The notes beneath the pieces are model-generated. The model did no database searches. It had not been told where the DNA came from and saw only the letters and a list, made by a program, of their open reading frames with translations. The position numbers and the translations under genes are program-made. A DNA stretch of 36,033 nucleotides from Allorhizocola rhizosphaerae (GTDB lineage: Bacteria > Actinomycetota > Actinomycetes > Mycobacteriales > Micromonosporaceae). The DNA lies in assembly GCF_003426775.1 (NCBI RefSeq), contig NZ_QJUG01000076.1, forward strand, positions 1 through 36,033, read 5' to 3'. Numbering within the stretch: the stretch's first letter is position 1; every line of letters starts with the position of its first letter. Of the stretch, positions 1 to 9,211 are shown one piece after another.

Positions 1-2
1 CG

Positions 3-3000
3 CAAACCGCGGCGGCCGCGGAGCCTTCCGTCCCAGCGGTACCGGTGCCGGCCGTCGCACGGCAGCCCGGCGCCGAAGACCGTGCGCAACCAGCCGGCCG
101 CGCCGCGCCGCGCTGGCCCGCCCCGGGAACCACCACGGTCGAACTGCCCACATCGGACAGCAAAGCGAGCACGGGTGCGGTGGCGATGCAGCGTCTCGGC
201 AACGTCGCCAAGGCACGCGTCGAAACGCTTGACCCGCAGCGGGTTTCGAAGCTCGGCGGAGTCGGCCTCGGCGTGCGCGTGCAGCGGGCCGATGGCGACA
301 AGAACACCGGCAGGCTGCGGCTCACGCTGGACTACTCGGGCTTCGCCACGGCTTACAACGCCGGTTTCGCCGCACGGCTCAGGGTCTTCCGGCTGCCGGC
401 ATGCGTGGTCGACGGTGCACCCGGCGGCTGCCCGCTCACCCGAGAGCCCGTCGCGGCACGCAATGACCTCACCGGGTACCGCATGGATCTGGAAACAGAC
501 GCGGTGCCGGCGGGGGAACCGGCGCCGGTGCTGATGCTGGCCACCACGTCGGGCGGCTCGTTCGCCGGCAACTTCGGCGCCACCGACCTCGCCCCGTCGG
601 GCAAGTGGCAGACCGGCCTGGCGTCGGGCAGCTTCGAATACAGCTACCCGGTGCCGCAGCCGCCCAGCCTGGCAGGCAGCGGCCCGGACCTGAAATTCGA
701 GTACTCATCGTCGGCTGTGGACGGCATGACCGCGTCCACCAACGCGCAGGCGGGCTGGACCGGGCTGGGCTGGTCGCTCAACCCCGGTTTCATCGAGCGC
801 CGCTACAAGCCGTGCGCCGATGACGCCACCGGCACCGGCAAGAAGGCGAGCCAGAAGGACTGGGGCCACCTGTGCTGGGAGTCGCCCGACCAGAACGACG
901 GGCAGGCCGACACCAACGATCCCACCAATTCCGAGCTCCAGCTGTCGCTCAAGGGCCGGTCCACGCGGATCGTCAAAGACCGGGCCTCCGGCGGATGGAA
1001 GACCCAGGAGGACTACGGGTGGACCGTCCAGTATCTGACCGGCGGAGCGAGCGGCCAGCCCTATTGGCAGATCACCACGCTGGAGGGCGACGTCTACCGG
1101 TTTGGCTACCGCCGCGACTCGATGTGGCAGGTGCCGTTCGCCGGCGACGACCCGGGAGAGCCGTGCAACAACCAATACAACAGTGGTGGCTCGCAGTATC
1201 CGGGCATGTGCCAGGGGCCGTGGCGGTGGAACCTCGACCAGCTCGTCGACGTCGACGAAAACCTCACCACCTACCACTGGAAGCGTGAGGCGTGGCGTTA
1301 CGCCTGGCACGCCGACGAGGTGTGCTGCGCGGACCCGCCGACCTACCGATACACGACGATCGACTACGACCGCGGCGGTTACCTGGACCGCATCGAATGG
1401 GGCTCCAATCTGGACGTCGCGGGCAGCCAGCCCACGGCCAGGATGGTATTCAACATGGTGTCGCGCTGCTCCAGCACGACCACGCGCGACGACCCACTGT
1501 CCAATCCGTACCCGATCGACACCGGCACGGGAAACCTGAGCTGCACGCTGAGCACCTGGGACGTGCCGGACGAGCTGCTGCACTGCGACAGCTATCAGTG
1601 TCCGGGCTCAGGCCCGTCGTTTTTCATCGTGCGCCGCCTCGACTCGATCGTCACATACTCCCGCGATCCGGTGACCGGCGTGTGGGAGGACGCCACCAAA
1701 CTGCAGCTGAGGTTCAGATACCTCCAATCCCCGGAGAACGGCAACGGTGAATGCTGCACACCGGCGCTGTGGCTGGACTACATCCGCCCCGTGGGCCTGG
1801 CGGGCGCGGGTGAGTTGCGCCTGCCGCCGGTCGACTTCGACGCCGTGGAGCTCAATGGCCGGGTCAACTGGGGACCGGATTGGTGGTTCAGCACGCCCAA
1901 GGCGATCCTCCCGCGCATCTCGGCCGTCCACAATGGATTCGGCGGGCGGATCGAGGTCAGCTACGGCCGTGCCAACCCGTGCCCGGACGGGGGCACCGAT
2001 TCCAGCGCCTACGACACCTGGCATTCCGGCATGCAGTGGGACCGGGTGGCGCAGGACTGCTTCCGCACCTACGACTTCTGGTTCCCGTTCGCGGGCGGCC
2101 CGGAGGTCTTCTACGGCATCTATCACAAGTACCAGGTGACCAAGGTGGTCGAGAAGGACGCCGTTGGCGGCTCGCCGGACTCCGTGACCGCCTACGAATA
2201 TCAAGGGCAGCCCGCATGGGCGCTTCCGATCGACTACCTCGGCACGAAGATGACCGTGCCGGCCCCCGGAGGCACCAAGACCTTCGAAACCGCGTCGTGG
2301 AACGAGTCGCGCGGCTACGCCACGGTGCGCACGCTCAAGGGTGGCGGGACCGACCCGTCGGCATACACCGTCACCACCGACACCTTCCTGCGTGGGATGT
2401 ACGACGACCCGTATGCCAACGGCACGCTCAAACAGACGACCGTCACCGACTTCGACGGCAACGTGATCCAGGACCGGCGCCTGCTCGGCGGGAAGGAGCT
2501 GGAGCAGCGGACGTGGCGGATGACGTCCTACAACGCCAACCCCGCACTGCGCCAATACACCGAGATCGAATCCCAACGCCACGAGTACCAGGTGGTGCTC
2601 ACCGGAGACGGGCCGGGTGTGCACGATCCGGCGGTCGTGAACCAGGCGCGCACCCGTTCGCGTGAGGCCCTGGCCGCCGGTGGTTTCCGGTACAGCGACA
2701 AACGGACGCAGCACAACGCCCACGGCCTGCCGACGGTGGTCAACGACTACGGCCAGGACGGCGTCGCCCACGACAACACGTGCACCACGACCACCTACGT
2801 CATGCACGCCTATCCGGCCACGGTCGAGGAACGCGCCGGCGACGATTGCGTTGCAGGCCCGATGACCGGCAAGACGGTGAAGTCCTACGACAGCGACGCA
2901 AACCTGCTGCAGGACACGACCTGGACTTCGCCCACCGCGTCGAGCACGGTCCATTACACCTACGACGCCTACGGCCGCAAGACTTCCACCACCGACGAGC

Positions 3001-6000
3001 TGAACCGAGTCACGACCACCGCCTACCAACCGGCGGTGGGCTGGCCCTACAACGGGGTGACCGTCACCAACCCGCTCGGTCATCGCACCACCACCTGGAC
3101 CAGCCTGCTGCACGGCCAGCCGGTCAAGCAGTCCGATGTGGACAACAACCGGACCACGGAGATCGACTATGACCAGCTTGGCCGCACGGTCGCCCTGTGG
3201 GAGCCGGGCGAACCCCGGTCGGCGGGCACCCCATCGGCCACCGCCGCCTACACCATCCCCTACGACGGGGTGATCGGCCAGCCAACGGCCGCGCCCAAGA
3301 GCGTGCTCGCGAAGCTGCGCTCCGGCAGCGGTACCACGGCGAAATGGGAAACCACGCACACCTACAGCGACGGGCTGGGCCGCGACCGTGAGGTCCAGAA
3401 GGCGTCGCCCGCCGGAGGGCGTGTCGTCACGCCGACCATGTACGACGGTCGCGGGTTGAAGGTCGCGTCCGGCGAGCCGGTGCACAACACGGCGGCTGCC
3501 GGAAGCGGATTGCTCAACGCGGCCACCGCCACCCTGCCGTCGTGGAGCAGGTTCGGCTACGACGGGGCCGAGCGCGAAACCGTGACCGCACAACAGACCT
3601 ATGCCACCGAGGTGCGGCGCAAGACCGTGCAGTATCAGGGCGCGGAGGGGCGCACGGTGACCCCGCCGGCCGGCGGCAGCACCGAGTACTGGACGGACAT
3701 GCACGACAACGTTGTGCGGGTGGTCGAGCGGGTGGATCCCTACGCGCCGTTCGAGACGCGGCTTGAGTGGGACCGCGACGGCAACCTCACCAGGATCACC
3801 GACGCCCGCGGCAACGTCCGCACCTACACCTACGACTGGGCGGGCCGCAAGCTGACCGCGACCGACCCGGACAGCGGCACCACCACGAACACCTATGACG
3901 CAGCGGGGAACCTGCTGTCCACGGTGGACGGCCGCGGGCAGCGCATCTCGCACGTCTACGACGGCCTCAACCGCCGCGTCGCCACCTGGGCCGGTGACCC
4001 CGGCACCGGGACCAAGCTGGCGGAGTGGCGCTTCGACATCGTCCTGAAGGGACAGCCGGCCGCGTCGGTCAGCTATTCCGGCGGCAACGCCTACACCGAA
4101 GAGGTGTTGGCCTACGACACGGAATACCGGCCCACGCGCACCATCGTCACGCTTCCCGCCGCCGAGGGCGCGCTCGCGGGCGGCTACGAGTTCACGGCCG
4201 CCTACGACCGGGCGGGCAACCCGATCCAGACCGGCATGCCCGCCGTCCCGGCGGCCGGGCTCGCGGCGGAGAAGGTCACCACGACCTACACCGACCTCGG
4301 TTTCGTCAACACGCTGACCTCCGACCTCGGTGGTGGGTTCACCTATGTGGCGGGTACCTCGTACTCGCCGACCGGACGCCCCACCGAACGCCGGTACGGC
4401 GGCAGTGCGCAGGTCAAGCGCACGATGGCCTGGGACGCGGCGACCAACCGCCTGACCAACGTCGGCACGTGGGTGGGCACGGTCAAGAAGCAGGACGACG
4501 ACTTCCACTACGACCACGCCGACAACGTCACCCGTGTCGTGGACAAGGCGCTGGCCACCCCGCAGTCGGAATGCTTCAGCTACGACCTGCGCCACCGGCT
4601 CACCTTCGGCTGGACCACCACCAAACCGGACTGCTCCGGCGGCCCGTTCAGCAACCCGGACAGCAACGGGCCCGACCCCTATTGGCGCTCCTACGGCTAC
4701 GACGCCACGGGAAACATGACCTGGCAGGACACCTCGGGCCGGATCGGCGAATACGTCTATCCGGCGGTCGGCGCGGCGCAGTCCAACGCCGTCACGAAGA
4801 TCAAGTGGCCGGACCGCGAGGACAGCTTCGGCTATGACGCGGCCGGGCACATGACCTCCCGTGTGGTGGCGGGCCAGACCACCGGATTCGAGTGGGACGC
4901 GCTGGGCCGGCTGAGCCGGGCCACCGCCGCCGGGCAGGCCACGGAGTACGTCTACGAGGCCGACGGCGACCGGCTGGTGCGCCGCGACCCGGGGCGCACC
5001 AACGTCTACATCGGACAGCTGGAGCTGGAGCTGACCGGCACGGTGGTCAGCGCGCGGCGGTACTACACGGCAGGCGACGGTGCCGTGGTCGCGGTGCGCA
5101 GCAGCACCGGCGGGCTCAGCTGGCTGCTGGGCGACTCACAGCGCAGCGAACAGCTCTCCGTCGAAGACTCGTCCGCGGCCGTGCAACGGCAACGCTATCT
5201 GCCCTTCGGCGCGCATCGCGGCGGTCGCGACGACATCACCAGCACCGAACGCGGCTTCCTCGGCAAGGTGGAAGACGGGCGCACCGGGCTGGACTACCTC
5301 GGGGCGCGCTATTACGACCCGGCCATAGCGAAGTTCATCAGCGCCGACCCGCTGCTGGACATGCGGATGCCGGAATGGCTCAACCCGTACGCGTACGCGA
5401 ACAACAACCCGATCAGCAGGATGGACCCGAGCGGGCTCAAGGCGGAGTGCAACGCCAAGGCCAAATGCGAGACGGCCAAGGCAGACCCGAAGAAGCCCAA
5501 GCCGCCGGGCGACAAGTGCAAGGGGAAGGCCAACTGCACCGACGCCGCCCTACGGGCCATCCTCAAGGCGCTGACCGGCAAGCCGTGGACCGGCAAGATT
5601 CCCGAGTACCTCGACTTCTACCACGCCACGACGCCCGAGGCCGCGCGGAACATCAAGAAGTACGGCATCGACCTGTCGGCCGGCGGGGTGAAGACCGACT
5701 TCGGTCAGGGGTTCTACGTGACCACGGATCTCGATCAGGCGCAGGACTGGGCCAAGCGTAAGAACAAGGGCAAGCCCGGCGCGATCGTCCACTTCCGCGT
5801 GAGGCTCGACGACCTGCTGAAGCTGTCGTACAAGTACTTCCCCTCGGCCGGTATGGCATGGGGAAGGTTCGTCCTGCATCACCGCAGGGGCGGCACGAGG
5901 CACCACTACGACTGGGTCGCCGGGCCGCTGCTGTTCGATGTCGGGAAGGCGCTGCGGGGCATCCGGCCGTTGGAGGCCGGTGGCTCGCAGCTGTCCATCC

Positions 6001-6089
6001 ACACCAGGGCCGGCGTCCGGCTGTTCAACGCCGGGTTCGTCCGCATCATCGGGCCGCGGACCAAGCCCACGCCGCCGCGAGACAATTAG
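3..6089 (+). CDS. RHS-repeat polymorphic toxin with C-terminal ADP-ribosyltransferase-like domain (5' partial)
   Basis: The reading frame is open to the left edge, so the signal peptide and true start lie outside; the first internal GTG is at 45. Numbering from that GTG there are 2014 residues. Residues about 195-260 resemble the SpvB/RHS N-terminal module (GSFEYSYPVP, then YSSSAVDG and GWSLNPGFIERRY). Many YD repeats (YDxxGR, YDAAGNL) follow from about residue 960, and the RHS core (YLGARYYDPAIAKFISADPL) ends near residue 1795. RHS proteins form a shell around a cleaved C-terminal toxin. The tip (about 1855-2014) has FYHATT (His1860), TDFGQGFYVTT and GSQLSIHT (Gln1982), matching the DUF3990-like ART layout with an H-Y/F-Q type active site. 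I infer NAD-dependent ADP-ribosylation of an unknown target in a competitor cell. The linker at about 1797-1840 is Lys/Cys rich. The next gene, 9 bases downstream, is the likely immunity gene. Confidence 0.9.
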   Translation, partial: QTAAAAEPSVPAVPVPAVARQPGAEDRAQPAGRAAPRWPAPGTTTVELPTSDSKASTGAVAMQRLGNVAKARVETLDPQRVSKLGGVGLGVRVQRADGDKNTGRLRLTLDYSGFATAYNAGFAARLRVFRLPACVVDGAPGGCPLTREPVAARNDLTGYRMDLETDAVPAGEPAPVLMLATTSGGSFAGNFGATDLAPSGKWQTGLASGSFEYSYPVPQPPSLAGSGPDLKFEYSSSAVDGMTASTNAQAGWTGLGWSLNPGFIERRYKPCADDATGTGKKASQKDWGHLCWESPDQNDGQADTNDPTNSELQLSLKGRSTRIVKDRASGGWKTQEDYGWTVQYLTGGASGQPYWQITTLEGDVYRFGYRRDSMWQVPFAGDDPGEPCNNQYNSGGSQYPGMCQGPWRWNLDQLVDVDENLTTYHWKREAWRYAWHADEVCCADPPTYRYTTIDYDRGGYLDRIEWGSNLDVAGSQPTARMVFNMVSRCSSTTTRDDPLSNPYPIDTGTGNLSCTLSTWDVPDELLHCDSYQCPGSGPSFFIVRRLDSIVTYSRDPVTGVWEDATKLQLRFRYLQSPENGNGECCTPALWLDYIRPVGLAGAGELRLPPVDFDAVELNGRVNWGPDWWFSTPKAILPRISAVHNGFGGRIEVSYGRANPCPDGGTDSSAYDTWHSGMQWDRVAQDCFRTYDFWFPFAGGPEVFYGIYHKYQVTKVVEKDAVGGSPDSVTAYEYQGQPAWALPIDYLGTKMTVPAPGGTKTFETASWNESRGYATVRTLKGGGTDPSAYTVTTDTFLRGMYDDPYANGTLKQTTVTDFDGNVIQDRRLLGGKELEQRTWRMTSYNANPALRQYTEIESQRHEYQVVLTGDGPGVHDPAVVNQARTRSREALAAGGFRYSDKRTQHNAHGLPTVVNDYGQDGVAHDNTCTTTTYVMHAYPATVEERAGDDCVAGPMTGKTVKSYDSDANLLQDTTWTSPTASSTVHYTYDAYGRKTSTTDELNRVTTTAYQPAVGWPYNGVTVTNPLGHRTTTWTSLLHGQPVKQSDVDNNRTTEIDYDQLGRTVALWEPGEPRSAGTPSATAAYTIPYDGVIGQPTAAPKSVLAKLRSGSGTTAKWETTHTYSDGLGRDREVQKASPAGGRVVTPTMYDGRGLKVASGEPVHNTAAAGSGLLNAATATLPSWSRFGYDGAERETVTAQQTYATEVRRKTVQYQGAEGRTVTPPAGGSTEYWTDMHDNVVRVVERVDPYAPFETRLEWDRDGNLTRITDARGNVRTYTYDWAGRKLTATDPDSGTTTNTYDAAGNLLSTVDGRGQRISHVYDGLNRRVATWAGDPGTGTKLAEWRFDIVLKGQPAASVSYSGGNAYTEEVLAYDTEYRPTRTIVTLPAAEGALAGGYEFTAAYDRAGNPIQTGMPAVPAAGLAAEKVTTTYTDLGFVNTLTSDLGGGFTYVAGTSYSPTGRPTERRYGGSAQVKRTMAWDAATNRLTNVGTWVGTVKKQDDDFHYDHADNVTRVVDKALATPQSECFSYDLRHRLTFGWTTTKPDCSGGPFSNPDSNGPDPYWRSYGYDATGNMTWQDTSGRIGEYVYPAVGAAQSNAVTKIKWPDREDSFGYDAAGHMTSRVVAGQTTGFEWDALGRLSRATAAGQATEYVYEADGDRLVRRDPGRTNVYIGQLELELTGTVVSARRYYTAGDGAVVAVRSSTGGLSWLLGDSQRSEQLSVEDSSAAVQRQRYLPFGAHRGGRDDITSTERGFLGKVEDGRTGLDYLGARYYDPAIAKFISADPLLDMRMPEWLNPYAYANNNPISRMDPSGLKAECNAKAKCETAKADPKKPKPPGDKCKGKANCTDAALRAILKALTGKPWTGKIPEYLDFYHATTPEAARNIKKYGIDLSAGGVKTDFGQGFYVTTDLDQAQDWAKRKNKGKPGAIVHFRVRLDDLLKLSYKYFPSAGMAWGRFVLHHRRGGTRHHYDWVAGPLLFDVGKALRGIRPLEAGGSQLSIHTRAGVRLFNAGFVRIIGPRTKPTPPRDN

Positions 6090-6098
6090 GCTGGAATC

Positions 6099-6359
6099 GT
6101 GGAAATCGAGGTCAGGGCGATCCCCGAGGTCAAAGGCTTCCTTGAGGAGATCGTCGACGAGATGGTGCGGCTGTTTCGGATCAGCCGGGACGAGGCGATC
6201 GGCCGGATGAACCGGGAGTGGGCCGATCAGGAGTTCCACGACGAGGACGATCTGATCTTCCACGAGACGCCGGACTATTGGGCGCGCGACATCTACTACG
6301 GTCCGGACGCGCGCTGGCGGGATCGGGGCGCGACACCGCGCCCGCTGCCCTATCCGTGA
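6099..6359 (+). CDS. Small putative immunity protein for the RHS-ART toxin
   Basis: This 86-residue soluble, acidic protein begins at a GTG nine bases after the toxin stop, so it is almost surely cotranscribed. It has no signal peptide or membrane segment. The N-terminal half looks helical (residues 8-45, FLEEIVDEMVRLF), and the C-terminal half carries the signature DYWARDIYYG, which I recall from small actinobacterial proteins encoded next to toxin genes. Position and size fit an immunity protein that blocks the ART tip before export. No named domain is visible, so the role rests on context. An alternative is an unrelated small protein of unknown function. Confidence 0.7.
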   Translation: MEIEVRAIPEVKGFLEEIVDEMVRLFRISRDEAIGRMNREWADQEFHDEDDLIFHETPDYWARDIYYGPDARWRDRGATPRPLPYP

Positions 6360-6366
6360 GCAGCCG

Positions 6367-6396
6367 GGTGGCTACCGCCCATCGGCGGTGGCCACC
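6367..6396. terminator. Strong stem-loop between convergent genes
   Basis: A 13-bp stem (6367-6379 with 6384-6396, one G-T wobble) closes a 4-base loop. It lies between the convergent immunity gene (ends 6359) and sugC (ends 6372) and overlaps the last codons of sugC. There is no T-run, as is common for actinobacterial terminators. It could stop transcription from both sides. Confidence 0.5.
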
Positions 6397-7523
6397 TGGC
6401 CCGTCTGCGGGTCGAAGGCGTGTGCCCGTGCGACATCGAACCACAACCGGATCGGCTGGTTCTCCCGCGCGTCCGACGCCGCGGGCAACCGGGCGACCAG
6501 CTGAGTCCCGTCGGTGGGCAGGTCTGCCGCGCCGGAGTCGGCCGCGAGCTCCTCCAGCTCGGCGCTGGTTGCCCGTGGGCCCTGCACCACGAAGTATGCG
6601 TATTTGTCCGACCCCATGGATTCCACCACATCGGGCGTGGCATCGAACTCGATCCCGCGCCGCCGCGTCTCCTCATCGATCATCGCGGCGTCGGCGAAGT
6701 GTTCCGGCCGCGCTCCGAGGATGACCGGCTGGCTGAACCGCAGCGGCAGCGTGCCCAGCGGGCTTTCCAGCCCGTCCGCGCCGGGCGTCGCGTACAAGAA
6801 ATTCATCGGCGGCGACCCGATGAACCCGGCGACGAACAGGTTGGCCGGAGAGTCGTACAGCTCCTGTGGCGGGCCGATCTGTTGCACGACGCCACCGCGC
6901 ATCACGACCAGCCGGTCGCCGAGCGTCATGGCCTCGGTCTGGTCGTGCGTGACGTAAACCGTGGTCGTCCCCAACCGCCGCTGCAGCCGCGACACCAGCG
7001 TGCGCATCTGCACCCGCAGCTTGGCGTCCAGATTGGACAACGGCTCGTCCATGAGGAACGCCTTGGGGTCGCGCACGATCGCGCGCCCCATCGCCACGCG
7101 CTGCCGCTGCCCGCCGGACAGGTTGGCCGGCTTGCGATCCAGCACCTGCGACAGCTCCAGCAGCCGCGCCATCTCATCCACTTTGGACGAGACCACATCC
7201 GGCGCGACCTTGCGCAGCCGCAGCGGGAACGCGATGTTCTCCCGCACGCTCATGTTGGGGTACAACGCATACGACTGGAACACCATCGCCATATCGCGGT
7301 CCTTGGGCGCCTTCTCGTTGACCCGCCGGCCGTCGATGCGCAGCTCGCCGGTGGTGATCTCCTCCAGCCCGGCGATCATGTTGAGCGTGGTCGACTTGCC
7401 GCAGCCGCTCGGCCCCACGAGGATCAGGAACTCGCCATCGGCGATCGTCAGATCGAATTCGCGCACCGCCACCGTACCGTCCGGAAAGGATTTTGTGACT
7501 TTGTCGAGGACGATTTCAGCCAT
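6372..7523 (-). CDS. sugC: Trehalose-type ABC importer ATP-binding protein SugC
   Basis: This 383-residue ATPase powers sugar uptake on the cytoplasmic face. It shows Walker A GPSGCGKST (about residue 38), Q-loop MVFQSYALYPNM, signature LSGGQRQRVAMGRAI, Walker B AFLMDEPLSNLDAKLR and H-loop VYVTHDQTEAM, followed by a C-terminal TOBE/MalK-type regulatory region of about 150 residues. The length is normal for MalK/UgpC/SugC. It is the last gene of lpqY-sugA-sugB-sugC, 3 bases after sugB. Substrate assignment comes from the LpqY-like binding protein of the same operon; the ATPase alone would not distinguish trehalose from other oligosaccharides. Confidence 0.93.
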   Translation of the reverse strand: MAEIVLDKVTKSFPDGTVAVREFDLTIADGEFLILVGPSGCGKSTTLNMIAGLEEITTGELRIDGRRVNEKAPKDRDMAMVFQSYALYPNMSVRENIAFPLRLRKVAPDVVSSKVDEMARLLELSQVLDRKPANLSGGQRQRVAMGRAIVRDPKAFLMDEPLSNLDAKLRVQMRTLVSRLQRRLGTTTVYVTHDQTEAMTLGDRLVVMRGGVVQQIGPPQELYDSPANLFVAGFIGSPPMNFLYATPGADGLESPLGTLPLRFSQPVILGARPEHFADAAMIDEETRRRGIEFDATPDVVESMGSDKYAYFVVQGPRATSAELEELAADSGAADLPTDGTQLVARLPAASDARENQPIRLWFDVARAHAFDPQTGQVATADGR

Positions 7524-7526
7524 TGC

Positions 7527-8342
7527 TCACCCCTTGACGGCACCCGATGTCAGCCCGGCAACGATCCGGCGCTGGAAGAACAGCACGAACAACACGACCG
7601 GGATGGTGATGACGACGGCCGCCGCGGAGATCGCCCCGGTCGGGTCCTCGAATTGCGACGCGCCCGTGAAGAATGACAGTGTCGCCGGCACCGTACGCGA
7701 CCGCTCGGTCGACGTCAGCGAGATGGCGAACAGGAAGTCGTTCCAGGCGAAGATGAACACCAGGATCGCGGTCGTGAACACTCCCGGCGCGGCCAGCGGC
7801 ACGATCACCCGCCGAAACGCCTGCGCCTGTGTGGCCCCATCCATCTGGGCCGCCTTCTCCAGCTCCCACGGGATCTGCCGGAAGAACGCCGACAGCGTGT
7901 AGATGGCCAGTGGCAGCGCGAAAGTCACATACGGAATGATGAGCCCGGCCCACGTGTCGAACAGGCCGAGCTGCCGCTCGATGTCGAACAGCGGCGAGAT
8001 CAGCGAGATCTGCGGGAACATCGCGATCAGCAATGACAGTCCGACGAGGACACGCTTGCCGGGGAAGCTCAGCCGCGCGATCGCATATGCGGCAAGCATC
8101 CCGAGCACGACGGCGATCGCGGTTGCGATGAGCGCGATGCCGATGGAGTTCACCAGCGCCCGCAGGAACATGTCGGTGGAGAAGATGGCGCGATAGTGCT
8201 CCAGGGTCCACTCCTGCGGGATGAACTTGCCGTCCGTCAGCGTGGCCGGTGTCTTGAGCGACAGCGAGACGATCCACAGCACGGGCACGAGCGCATAGAC
8301 GACGACCAGCAGGTCGATCAGCCCCCAGCGCAGAGTCTTCAT
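7527..8342 (-). CDS. sugB: Trehalose-type ABC importer permease SugB
   Basis: This 271-residue integral membrane protein has about six hydrophobic segments. The first follows the start ([19 protein letters not shown]) and the last is near the C-terminus ([15 protein letters not shown]). The EAA coupling loop is clear ([20 protein letters not shown] then VPLAAP), the contact with the SugC ATPase, and it places the protein in the MalG family. Its ATG overlaps the sugA stop by 4 bases, so the two permeases are translationally coupled. It is expected to pair with SugA to form the transmembrane channel. Confidence 0.92.
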   Translation of the reverse strand: MKTLRWGLIDLLVVVYALVPVLWIVSLSLKTPATLTDGKFIPQEWTLEHYRAIFSTDMFLRALVNSIGIALIATAIAVVLGMLAAYAIARLSFPGKRVLVGLSLLIAMFPQISLISPLFDIERQLGLFDTWAGLIIPYVTFALPLAIYTLSAFFRQIPWELEKAAQMDGATQAQAFRRVIVPLAAPGVFTTAILVFIFAWNDFLFAISLTSTERSRTVPATLSFFTGASQFEDPTGAISAAAVVITIPVVLFVLFFQRRIVAGLTSGAVKG

Positions 8343-9211
8343 CGCCTGCCCCCATCGTCACTTCCCGGTGCCGCCGCACCGAAAATCTTCACGAACAGGA
8401 ACGCGATCGCGGCCACCGCAAGGAAAATCAGCACCGACATCGTGGATCCGATGCCGAGATTCAGGCCCTTGATGAGATTGTTGTAGGTCAGCATCGACAC
8501 CGACGAGGTCTCATTCGCGCCCGCTGTCAGCACGAAGATGTTGTCGAAAATCCGGAACGCGTCGAGCGTGCGAAACAGCAGGGCCACCAGGATCGCGGGC
8601 TTCATGGCGGGCAGCATCACCTTGGTGAAGCGTTGCCACCATCCGGCGCCGTCCATCGCGGCCGCCTTCAGCAAATCATCCGGTACCAGGGCCAGCCCCG
8701 CCATCAACAGCAGCGCCATGAACGGGGTCGTCTTCCACACCTCCGCCAAGATGATGACGGCCAGTGCGCTTGCCCGCTCGGTCAGCGGCGCGCCCTGTGC
8801 GAACGCCTCCGCCAGATAGCCGGTCTTGGGCGTCCAGGCGAACCGCCACGAGAACGCCGCCACCACGGTGACGATGCCATATGGGATCAGCGTTGCCGTG
8901 CGCACCAGCCCGCGCGCGACCAGCGTCCGGTGCATCACCAACGCCAGCGCCATGCCCAGCACGAGCTCGATGGCCACGGACACGACCGTGATGAACAGCG
9001 TGATGCCGAACGCGGTCCACCAATAGTCGTTGGACAGCACCGTCGCGTAGTTCTCCAGCCCGACGAACTCCTGCTGCTGTGGGAACTTCAGATCCGCGCG
9101 CTGCAGCGACAGCCACACCGAATACACGATGGGCCAGGCCGTCACGGCCACCATCACGATGACGGCGGGCGCGCACAACAGCCACGCCAGGCGCCACTCT
9201 TCCTGTTTCAC
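8339..9211 (-). CDS. sugA: Trehalose-type ABC importer permease SugA
   Basis: This 290-residue MalF-family permease has about six membrane segments; the first is [19 protein letters not shown]. The EAA loop reads [16 protein letters not shown] then [11 protein letters not shown] chose the GTG at 9211 because it overlaps the lpqY stop in a GTGA motif and is followed directly by the normal short cytoplasmic start KQEEWR. The same frame stays open further upstream, but that extension is out-of-frame lpqY sequence. It works with SugB, SugC and LpqY in sugar import. Confidence 0.92.
   Translation of the reverse strand: MKQEEWRLAWLLCAPAVIVMVAVTAWPIVYSVWLSLQRADLKFPQQQEFVGLENYATVLSNDYWWTAFGITLFITVVSVAIELVLGMALALVMHRTLVARGLVRTATLIPYGIVTVVAAFSWRFAWTPKTGYLAEAFAQGAPLTERASALAVIILAEVWKTTPFMALLLMAGLALVPDDLLKAAAMDGAGWWQRFTKVMLPAMKPAILVALLFRTLDAFRIFDNIFVLTAGANETSSVSMLTYNNLIKGLNLGIGSTMSVLIFLAVAAIAFLFVKIFGAAAPGSDDGGRR

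Noticed and set aside
1608-4850. Open frame of 1080 codons on the minus strand inside the RHS gene
   Set aside because: It is antisense to clear YD repeats; long antisense frames are expected at this GC bias, and the translation is Arg/Gly/Val-rich without any domain.
6420-7676. Open frame of 418 codons opposite sugC
   Set aside because: It is antisense to intact Walker and signature motifs and has no signal, domain or ribosome-binding site.
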